Below, piece after piece: positions 1 to 6,550 of a DNA stretch of 64,000 nt. This stretch comes from Sphingomonas sp. (lineage in GTDB: Bacteria; Pseudomonadota; Alphaproteobacteria; Sphingomonadales; Sphingomonadaceae). The notes beneath the pieces are model-generated. The model saw only the letters and a list, made by a program, of their open reading frames with translations. It did no database searches and had not been told where the DNA came from. The position numbers and the translations under genes were made by a program. The stretch covers positions 62,001 to 126,000 of the forward strand of contig QFPK01000006.1 of assembly GCA_003248865.1 (NCBI GenBank). The letters are read 5' to 3'. Within the stretch, counting starts at the first letter, position 1; the number at the start of each line of letters is the position of its first letter.

Positions 1-768
1 CTGATGGCGAAGCTGCGCACGCAGGCCGAGCATGTGGGCACCCACATCATCACCGACATCGTGGCCGAGGTGGATTTCAGCCGCCGCCCGTTCCGCGCCG
101 TGCTGGACGGCGGCGAGGTGATCGAGGCCGAGACCGTGATCGTGGCGACCGGGGCCAGCGCCCGCTGGCTGGGGCTGGAGAGCGAGACCCGCCTGCGCGG
201 CAAGGGCGTTTCCGCCTGTGCGACCTGCGACGGCTTCTTCTTCCGGGGCAAGCATGTCGCCGTGGTGGGCGGCGGCAACACCGCCGTGGAAGAGGCGCTG
301 TTCCTGACCAATTTCGCCAGCAAGGTGACGCTGATCCACCGCCGCGACGAACTGCGGGCGGACAAGACCAATCAGCAGCGGCTGTTCGCCAACCCCAAGG
401 TCGAGACGATCTGGAACGCGACCGTGTCCGAAGTGACCGGCGCCGACGGGGTGGGGGGCCTTGAGCTGACCGACACGGTGACGGGCGCGAAGCGCGCGCT
501 GGAGGTGGACGGGCTGTTCGTGGCCATCGGGCATGAGCCGGCGACGAAGCTGTTCGAAGGCCAACTGGCGATGGACGAGGAAGGCTATGTGCTGGTGACG
601 CCGGGCACGCCGCTGACCAATGTGCCGGGGGTGTTCGCCGCCGGGGACGTGACCGACAAGCAGTATCGCCAGGCGGTGACCGCCGCCGGGATGGGCTGCA
701 TGGCGGCGCTGGAAGCCGAGCGTTTCCTGGCGCATGGAACAGTGACGCACCAGCAGGAAGCCGCCTGA
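1..768 (+). CDS. trxB: Thioredoxin reductase, 5'-truncated by the window edge
   Basis: NADPH-dependent FAD enzyme that reduces thioredoxin in the cytoplasm. The reading frame is open from the first base, and about 65 N-terminal residues with the first FAD-binding GxGxxG should lie outside the window. Visible are the redox-active CATCDG motif (near nt 217-231), the NADPH-binding GGGNTAVEEA segment followed by HRRDELRADK, and the C-terminal FAD motif (GVFAAGDVTDKQYRQAVTAAGMG). The order and spacing are those of low-molecular-weight bacterial TrxB. A LysR-type regulator follows 98 bases downstream on the same strand. Confidence 0.95.
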   Translation: MMAKLRTQAEHVGTHIITDIVAEVDFSRRPFRAVLDGGEVIEAETVIVATGASARWLGLESETRLRGKGVSACATCDGFFFRGKHVAVVGGGNTAVEEALFLTNFASKVTLIHRRDELRADKTNQQRLFANPKVETIWNATVSEVTGADGVGGLELTDTVTGAKRALEVDGLFVAIGHEPATKLFEGQLAMDEEGYVLVTPGTPLTNVPGVFAAGDVTDKQYRQAVTAAGMGCMAALEAERFLAHGTVTHQQEAA

Positions 769-866
769 AGCGGCCGGACATTTTGTGCGGCCGGCCCATC
801 GCAGGGCCGGTCGACTGCAGGGATTTGAAGGGAGCGGCCGAGGCGGCCGTGATGTGGGGGAGCTGA

Positions 867-1775
867 ATGCCGATCGACTGGGACAAGCTGCGGTTGTTTC
901 ACGCAGTCGCCTCCGCCGGGAGTTTCACCGAAGGGGCGCGGCGGCTGAAGCTGTCCCAGCCGGCGCTGAGCCGGCAGGTGATCGCGCTGGAAGAGGCGCT
1001 GGGGGCGAAGCTGTTCCATCGCCATGCGCGCGGGCTGGCGCTGACCAACGAAGGCGAGCAGCTGCGCTCCACCACGATGCGGATGGCCGAGGAGATCGAG
1101 CGCACCCGCAGTTCCATCGAGGCGACGCGCAACCGGCCGACCGGCGAGATCAAGCTGACGACCACGGTGAGCTTCGGATCCTCCTGGTTGCCGGTGCAGC
1201 TGAAGGAGTTCCTGGATCTTTACCCCGATATCCGGGTGAGCCTGATCCTGTCGGACGAGGAGCGCGACCTGGCGCGGGCGGAGGCGGATTGCGCCATCCG
1301 CTTCCACAAGCCGCACCAGGCCGACCTGATCCAGCGGCCGCTGGCGACCATCCGGCATTTCCTGTGCGCGTCGCCCGCCTATCTGGAGGCCTTTGGCGAG
1401 CCGAAGACCCCGGCGGACCTGCTGGAGCACCGCATGATCGCCTATGGGCCGGAGGCGCCGGCCTATCTGCGGAGCATCAACTGGGCGCTGGAGCTGGGGC
1501 ATGACGGGCCGCCGCGCGAGCCGGCGCTGAGCATCAACAACAGCTTCGGTGTGCTGCAGGCGGTGGAGGCAGGGGCGGGAATCGCGGCGCTGCCATCCTA
1601 TCTGATCCGGCATTCGGGCAAGTTGAAGGTGCTGCTGCCGGAGCTGCAGGGCGCGATCTTCCAGACCTATTTCGTCTATTCCTCCGAATTGCGGGGATCG
1701 GTGCGGGTGGCGGCGCTGCGGGACTTCCTGATCGAGCGGATGACGCCGCAGAATCTGGGCGACCTGCAGGGCTGA
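867..1775 (+). CDS. LysR-family transcriptional regulator
   Basis: 302-residue DNA-binding regulator. The N-terminal winged helix-turn-helix is clear (residues about 5-65, including ASAGSFTEGARRLKLSQPALS and LFHRHARGLALTNEGEQL), followed by a periplasmic-binding-protein-like effector domain (residues about 90-295) of typical length. The start follows a purine-rich GGGGGAGCTGA segment. It sits just downstream of trxB, so a link to redox control is possible but is only inferred from position. The target genes and co-inducer cannot be read from the sequence. Confidence 0.9.
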   Translation: MPIDWDKLRLFHAVASAGSFTEGARRLKLSQPALSRQVIALEEALGAKLFHRHARGLALTNEGEQLRSTTMRMAEEIERTRSSIEATRNRPTGEIKLTTTVSFGSSWLPVQLKEFLDLYPDIRVSLILSDEERDLARAEADCAIRFHKPHQADLIQRPLATIRHFLCASPAYLEAFGEPKTPADLLEHRMIAYGPEAPAYLRSINWALELGHDGPPREPALSINNSFGVLQAVEAGAGIAALPSYLIRHSGKLKVLLPELQGAIFQTYFVYSSELRGSVRVAALRDFLIERMTPQNLGDLQG

Positions 1776-1849
1776 GGCGGCGGGAAATCAGCGTTGGGAA
1801 ACGCCGATCGCCATGCATTTTGCGCATGGCTGCCAGTGTTTGTTCGCAC

Positions 1850-1878
1850 TTGCACAATAATCCGGGCTCACATACATA
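1850..1878 (+). promoter_or_regulatory. Possible promoter of the candidate small RNA
   Basis: TTGCAC at 1850-1855, a 17-base spacer and TACATA at 1873-1878 would start transcription near 1885 and give a transcript of about 140 nt ending at the terminator at 2020-2024. The match to the -35 consensus is poor, so this is only a placement suggestion. Confidence 0.25.
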
Positions 1879-1884
1879 GGCTCT

Positions 1885-2024
1885 GTTGCTGCATTGCAGC
1901 GCATGCCGGTCAGTCTCACTCCTCCCCGAGGCCCCGGTATGGTCGACCGCCACTCTCCCTCCCTCCCTCGGAGGTCGACCGAAATCTGGGCCCGGTATTG
2001 AGCTTGCTCTACCGGGCCCTTTTT
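1885..2024 (+). ncRNA. Candidate structured small RNA with C-rich loops
   Basis: This gene-free stretch between two convergent genes holds three stacked hairpin candidates and ends in a strong intrinsic terminator. The second is formed by two copies of the self-complementary GGTCGACC (from about 1941 and 1972) that enclose a C-rich loop made of CTCCC repeats. A second C-rich run, CTCCTCCCC, lies just upstream. C-rich loops complementary to Shine-Dalgarno sequences are typical of several alphaproteobacterial trans-acting small RNAs. I cannot assign a named family, and the region could instead be a long 3' UTR of the LysR gene. Confidence 0.4.
1988..2024 (+). terminator. Rho-independent terminator
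   Basis: Perfect 10-bp inverted repeat GGGCCCGGTA (1988-1997) / TACCGGGCCC (2010-2019) with a 12-base loop, followed directly by TTTTT (2020-2024). The T-run lies on the plus-strand side only, so it ends plus-strand transcription: the LysR gene or the candidate small RNA. Confidence 0.9.
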
Positions 2025-2043
2025 CGTTTTCGGGCTACCGGGA

Positions 2044-3207
2044 TCAGGGTTTCGCTGCGGATTGCGCCCGGTGCTGGTCGGTGAGCGCGAGGCGGGCTGG
2101 CACCCACAGGCGGAAGCGGGTTGGCATCGCAGGTTGCAGCATAAGCTCGCCACCGTGGGCGCGGGCGATCTGGCGGGCGAGGCTGAGGCCGATTCCGCTG
2201 CCGCCCTCCCTTGTGGTGAAGAAGGGGCGGAAGATGCGGTCCCTGATATCCTGCGGGATTCCTTTGCCGCTGTCCTCGACTTCGATGGAGGTGCCGGACG
2301 GGTCGTGACGGAGGGTGAGTTGCAGGGCGGCGGGGGCGTCGCCTTGCAGGGCTGCTTCTGCGCCGTTGTTGAGGAGGGCCCAGATGGCCTGGGTGAGCTG
2401 GTCGCGATCCAGCAGGGCCGGGCCTGTGGCGGCCACATGCGTGCTGAAGGCGATGCGGTTGCCCCATTGCAGGGCGAACTGGCGCTGCAGGTCTGCGGCC
2501 AGTTCGTCGAGTGCGATGGGAACGGGCAGGGGCTGCGGCAGTCTTGCCAGCGCGCGGTAGGAGGATGTGAAGCGCATCAGGCCGTCGGCGCGGCGGGAGA
2601 GGGTGCCCAGTATTTCAGGTAAAAGTCGCTCGCGCTTGTCGGGCTGCGCCATCGCCTGCTCGGCGCTTTCGGCCAGCGAGACGATGGGGGCGAGGCCGTT
2701 GAGCAGCTCGTGGCCGAGGATCTCGATCATTTCCTGCGAGGCCCGGGCTTCGGCGGCGCGGGATTCTGCCTCGATGTCGATCAGTGCCATGATGCTGAAG
2801 CGGGTGCCGGGCGCCTGCACCCGATCGATCCGCCAGGGGCGGCCTTCGTGCCGGAGCAGGGCGGATTGTGGCGACAGCAGCTCCGGCGGGGCGGGGACGA
2901 TGCGGTCGTCGGTGCCGAACAACTGCCGGGCGGCGCGGTTCATGGCCGTTGCCGTGCCCGTTTCCAGTCGCACCAACGGGGTCGGCAATTGATCCAGCAG
3001 CATCGGCAGCATGGCGGTATCGGACTGGTCCACGCCTGCGTCTGCTGTCGCCGGCTTTCGACGAAGGGGATTTTCCCATGGGATGGCGATCAGCAGGATC
3101 AGCAGAAGACAGCCGGTGAAGGTTGCCCAGAAGCCGTGCGTGAAGGCCAGCGCTCCGCCCGCGCCTGCCGCTGCCAGTATCAGGACGGTGCCTGCCCTAA
3201 AGACCAT
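2044..3207 (-). CDS. Membrane sensor histidine kinase, NtrB/NtrY-like
   Basis: 387-residue sensor kinase. Two adjacent hydrophobic segments at the N-terminus (about residues 2-22 and 26-44) anchor it in the inner membrane with almost no periplasmic loop. A PAS-like segment follows, then the H-box ILGHELLNGLAPI (His166), the N-box NNGAEAAL, and the ATP-lid motifs DSGKGIP and GSGIGLSLARQ of the HATPase domain. I place the start at the ATG at 3207, which overlaps the upstream regulator by 11 bases. A longer frame from 3282 would only re-read the regulator's HTH-coding DNA. It forms an operon with the regulator and probably phosphorylates it. Confidence 0.88.
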   Translation of the reverse strand: MVFRAGTVLILAAAGAGGALAFTHGFWATFTGCLLLILLIAIPWENPLRRKPATADAGVDQSDTAMLPMLLDQLPTPLVRLETGTATAMNRAARQLFGTDDRIVPAPPELLSPQSALLRHEGRPWRIDRVQAPGTRFSIMALIDIEAESRAAEARASQEMIEILGHELLNGLAPIVSLAESAEQAMAQPDKRERLLPEILGTLSRRADGLMRFTSSYRALARLPQPLPVPIALDELAADLQRQFALQWGNRIAFSTHVAATGPALLDRDQLTQAIWALLNNGAEAALQGDAPAALQLTLRHDPSGTSIEVEDSGKGIPQDIRDRIFRPFFTTREGGSGIGLSLARQIARAHGGELMLQPAMPTRFRLWVPARLALTDQHRAQSAAKP

Positions 3208-4495
3208 GCCGCGCCATCCGGCGGTAGAGCGCGCCCCGGCTGAGGCCGAGCGCCTGCGCGGCCTGGGTGACGTTGTGGCCATGTTCGCGAAGCGCAGCCG
3301 CGATCATCGCCCGTTCGCTTTCCAGCAGGTCGAAGGCGGGGCCTGCGGTGTCCTCAGCTATGGGCGCGGGGGTTTGGGGGGCGAGCAAGGCAACGTCGAT
3401 GCGGCCGTCTTCGGAGAGGAGCAGCGCGCGTTCGACGGCCAGTTGCAGTCCGCGCACCTCGTCTGGCCAAGGGTGGTTCAGGATCAGGGCTTCTGCCGCC
3501 TGACTGAGCTGCGGTACCGGGCGGCCATGGCGTTCGGCGGCAGTGCGGGCGAAATGCCGGGCCAGAGCCAGTGCGTCCGCGCCCCGGGCCGACAGCGGAG
3601 GGACGCTGATCTCCACGGTTGCGATCCGGGCCCGAAGCGCGGGTGACAGGCGGCTGCTGTCTGTGAGGGGGGCGAACACGCGGCAGGGCTGGGGGAGGCG
3701 GCGCAGCAGCCGTTCCTGCGCGACGTCGTCCAGCCGGTCTGCGTGGCGCAGCAGCAGGTCGCCGCCGTTTGGCATGGACCAGCCTGACTCGTCGCGGGCG
3801 TCGATTTCGGCCAGAGGGCGATCTGCGTTGGTGGAAAGGGCGTGGAGCGCGCGTGCGACTAGCGCTCGGCCGCTGCCGGCGGGGCCGATGATGCCAACGC
3901 TTGCGGCGGTGGGGCCGATGCGGGCCACCAGCCGCCGGACGTCCGCCATGGCGACGCTTTCACCCAGCAGGTGGACGGGCGCGTGGGGACCCGGGGAGGG
4001 GGACAGGGTGCGCGTGGTCGGCACCATTGCGGCCTCTACCTTCGCCACCAGTTCGGGATTGCGCCAGGGCTTCATGATGAAATCCCGTGCGCCCGCCTGC
4101 ATGGCCGCCACGGCGATGCGGATGCCGCTGTGTGCGGTGATCACCACCACACGCGCGGCCGGGTCCTGCCGAAGCAGCCGCTCCAGCATGGCGAGCCCCT
4201 CTTCGCCGCCGGTCCGGCCGGCCGAGAAGTTCATGTCGAGCAGGATCGCATCGTAGCTTTGCGTCGCCAGCCGGGAAAAGCCCTCCTCGGGGCTGGTCGC
4301 GACATCCAGCCGGTGGCCCGCCAGTTCCAGCGCGATGGCCATGGCGCGGGCGACCTCGGGGTTGTCGTCCACCAGCAGGATGTGGGCGCCGTTCGATCCG
4401 TCTCTTGACGCGCCGCCCGACTGTCCATTTCCGGACAGTGTGTTCGCATCCGGACGGGGCGTATCGCCGCTTCCTGAAGAATAGTCTTTGTTCAT
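3197..4495 (-). CDS. NtrC-like response regulator with degenerate AAA+ domain
   Basis: 432 residues. The receiver domain (about 38-155) has acidic D43-D44, phospho-acceptor D87 in ILLDMNF and Lys142 in FIMKPW. The middle domain resembles the sigma-54 activator AAA+ fold, but its P-loop reads GPAGSGRA, with the essential Lys-Ser/Thr replaced by Arg-Ala. No GAFTGA loop and no clear Walker B can be found. A Fis-type HTH closes the protein (about 392-432, NVTQAAQALGLSRGALYRRM). It should bind DNA and respond to phosphorylation but is unlikely to activate sigma-54 by ATP hydrolysis. It is divergent from the exporter genes at 4538-10211, its likely targets. Confidence 0.85.
   Translation of the reverse strand: MNKDYSSGSGDTPRPDANTLSGNGQSGGASRDGSNGAHILLVDDNPEVARAMAIALELAGHRLDVATSPEEGFSRLATQSYDAILLDMNFSAGRTGGEEGLAMLERLLRQDPAARVVVITAHSGIRIAVAAMQAGARDFIMKPWRNPELVAKVEAAMVPTTRTLSPSPGPHAPVHLLGESVAMADVRRLVARIGPTAASVGIIGPAGSGRALVARALHALSTNADRPLAEIDARDESGWSMPNGGDLLLRHADRLDDVAQERLLRRLPQPCRVFAPLTDSSRLSPALRARIATVEISVPPLSARGADALALARHFARTAAERHGRPVPQLSQAAEALILNHPWPDEVRGLQLAVERALLLSEDGRIDVALLAPQTPAPIAEDTAGPAFDLLESERAMIAAALREHGHNVTQAAQALGLSRGALYRRMARHGL
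4420..4439. promoter_or_regulatory. Inverted repeat near the divergent promoter, possible operator
   Basis: ACTGTCC-N6-GGACAGT, a perfect 7-bp inverted repeat inside the first codons of the regulator gene, about 100 bases from the exporter start. A related GGAC...GTCC arrangement lies at 4521-4538, overlapping the exporter's first codons. Both could be binding sites of the Fis-type HTH regulator encoded here. Because this repeat is in coding DNA, chance is not excluded. Confidence 0.3.
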
Positions 4496-4537
4496 CGTGG
4501 CTTAGGTGTTTTCCCGAGTCTGGACGATAGTGTGTCC

Positions 4538-5842
4538 ATGATGACCGAACAGCCCAGCGACGCAACTGCAACCGGCGCTGAACCTTTATCCGCCGCGCCC
4601 GGAGCGGCGATGGACCGGCGGATCGAGCGGCGGCCCCGGGCGCGCTGGCCGCTGGTGCTGGCCGCTGTGGCCGCGCCCGTCGCGGCCTTCGCGGTGTGGC
4701 GCCTGCTGCCGGAAACCGGCTCCACGGACATCGCCGCCGCCGACATCCGCATCGGCACGGTGCAGCGCGCCGCGTTCGACGATTATCTGCCGGTTCGCGC
4801 CACGGTCGCGCCCCGTCTCACGACATTGGTGGGGGCGATGGCGGGCGGGCAGGTGGAGACGCTGCACGCGCAGGACGGCGAGCTGGTGAAGGCCGGCCAG
4901 CCGCTGGCAACGCTCGCCAACCCGGAGCTGAAGCTGGAGGTGCTGACGCGCGAAGCGCAGATCGCGGCCCAGCTGGGCGATGTGTCGGGGCAGGATCTCT
5001 CGCTCCAGCGCGACCGGCTGGATCGTTCCGCCCAGATCGCACAGGCCAATTACGAGCTGATCCGCGCCCGGCGGGATCTTTCCATCCGCGAGCAGTTGCA
5101 CAGCCAGGGTTTTGTGTCGGACGCGGGCGTGGAGAGCTTCGCCGAGGAGGCCCAGTATCGTGAGGCGCGGCTGAAGCAGCTACAGGGCGGGCAGAGCCGC
5201 GAGGCCGGGATCAGCGCCACGCAGGGCGCGCGGCTGGCGGATACACGACAACGGCTGTCCAGCAACCTGTCCGCCGTGCGGGCCAGCCTGGACGCGCTGG
5301 TGATCAAGGCGCCCATGGCCGGCCGCCTGACCAATTTCATTATCCAGCCGGGGCAGGCGCTGAAGGCCGGCGATCCGGCGGGGCAGGTGGACAGCGAAGG
5401 CGCCTGGAAGCTGGAAGCCGATGTCGACGAATATTTCCTGGGCCGGGTGCAGGCGGGGCAGAGGGGCCGCACCAGCGATGGCGCGCCGCTGTCCGTGCTG
5501 CGGGTGTTGCCCGCCGTGAAGGACGGCCGTTTCCGCACCGAGCTTCTGTTCGAGGGCGAGACGCCTGCCGGGCTGAAGCGCGGGCAGACGGTGGACGTCC
5601 GCGTGACGCTGGGCAGCAGCGGGGTCGCCACCGTCGCGCCGGTGGGCGGCTGGCTGGATTCCGGCGCGGGGGGCGCGGTGTTCGTGCTGGACGCCGATGG
5701 CCGCCATGCCCGCCGCCGCGAGGTGAAGGTGGGCCGCCGCAACCCCGAACAGGCCGAGATCCTCTCCGGACTGGAGCCGGGGGAGAAGATCATCATCAGC
5801 AGCACGTCCGCCATCAAGAGCTACGTGCTCAACATCCGCTGA
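4538..5842 (+). CDS. HlyD-type periplasmic adaptor of an ABC exporter
   Basis: 434-residue membrane-fusion protein. One N-terminal membrane anchor (about residues 32-52) is followed by a lipoyl/barrel-sandwich half (VGAMAGGQVETLHAQDGELV), a long alpha-hairpin rich in Gln, Arg and Ala (about 120-240), the second half-motif (APMAGRLTNFIIQPGQAL) and a beta-barrel domain. It bridges the inner-membrane permease and the outer-membrane channel encoded in the same operon. Possible starts are GTG 4532, ATG 4538 and ATG 4541; I prefer 4538. The gap to the divergent regulator gene is only about 40 bases, so the two promoters overlap. Confidence 0.88.
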   Translation: MMTEQPSDATATGAEPLSAAPGAAMDRRIERRPRARWPLVLAAVAAPVAAFAVWRLLPETGSTDIAAADIRIGTVQRAAFDDYLPVRATVAPRLTTLVGAMAGGQVETLHAQDGELVKAGQPLATLANPELKLEVLTREAQIAAQLGDVSGQDLSLQRDRLDRSAQIAQANYELIRARRDLSIREQLHSQGFVSDAGVESFAEEAQYREARLKQLQGGQSREAGISATQGARLADTRQRLSSNLSAVRASLDALVIKAPMAGRLTNFIIQPGQALKAGDPAGQVDSEGAWKLEADVDEYFLGRVQAGQRGRTSDGAPLSVLRVLPAVKDGRFRTELLFEGETPAGLKRGQTVDVRVTLGSSGVATVAPVGGWLDSGAGGAVFVLDADGRHARRREVKVGRRNPEQAEILSGLEPGEKIIISSTSAIKSYVLNIR

Positions 5843-5859
5843 CCATTGGGAAGAGCTTT

Positions 5860-6540
5860 ATGATCCGTCTTGAGAATATCCAGCGCCGCTATGTCTCCGA
5901 CGAGGTGGAGACGACTGCGCTGAAGGACATCCATCTGGTGGTGGAGGAGGGCGAGTTCGTCGCGATCATGGGGCCTTCGGGCTGCGGCAAATCCACCCTG
6001 CTCAACACGCTGGGTACGGTGGATCGGCCCACCAGCGGGAGCTACCTGTTCGGAGACCGGGACCTGGCCGCGCTGGACGAGCGCGAGCTGGCGCGGTTCC
6101 GGGCGGAGACGCTGGGCTTCGTGTTCCAGAGCTTCAACCTGATCGACGAGCTGACCATCGAGGAGAATGTGGCGCTGGGCCTTGCCTATCGCCGCGATGC
6201 GACAGGCAACCGGCGGGACAAGGTGGCAGCCGCGATGGACCGGGTGGGGATCGCCCACCGTGCGCGGCACTTCCCGCACCAGCTTTCCGGCGGGCAGCAG
6301 CAGCGCGCGGCCATCGCGCGCGCCATCGTGGGCAACCCCCGGCTGATCCTGGCGGACGAGCCGACCGGCAACCTCGACACCGAGAATGGGGCGCAGGTGA
6401 TGAACATCCTGACCGGGTTGAACAATGCCGGGGCGACCATCGTGATGGTCACCCACTCCCCCAGCCATGCCGACATGGCGCTGCGCCGGATCGACATGCT
6501 GGATGGCCGCATCGTCGCATCCGCCACCCGCGCCATCTGA
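5860..6540 (+). CDS. ABC transporter ATP-binding protein, MacB/LolD type
   Basis: 226-residue cytoplasmic ATPase. It has Walker A GPSGCGKST (about residues 39-47), a Q-loop, signature LSGGQQQRAAIARA and Walker B LILADEPTGNLD, followed by the H-loop (MVTHSP). The length and the TGNLD ending are typical of the MacB/LolD/FtsE class, which powers lipoprotein or peptide export and works mechanically with FtsX-type permeases. It lies 17 bases after the adaptor and 10 bases before the permease, so translation is probably coupled. Confidence 0.95.
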   Translation: MIRLENIQRRYVSDEVETTALKDIHLVVEEGEFVAIMGPSGCGKSTLLNTLGTVDRPTSGSYLFGDRDLAALDERELARFRAETLGFVFQSFNLIDELTIEENVALGLAYRRDATGNRRDKVAAAMDRVGIAHRARHFPHQLSGGQQQRAAIARAIVGNPRLILADEPTGNLDTENGAQVMNILTGLNNAGATIVMVTHSPSHADMALRRIDMLDGRIVASATRAI

Positions 6541-6550
6541 GGAGCCCGGC

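Noticed and set aside
1794..2308. Plus-strand open frames over the candidate small RNA
   Set aside because: Cys/His/Arg-rich, unsupported by a ribosome-binding site, and they run through the terminator into the antisense of the histidine kinase.
4496..4537. Possible sigma-54 promoter between the NtrC-like regulator and the exporter
   Set aside because: The gap holds TGGCTT but no GC at the required distance, and the regulator lacks sigma-54 activation motifs.
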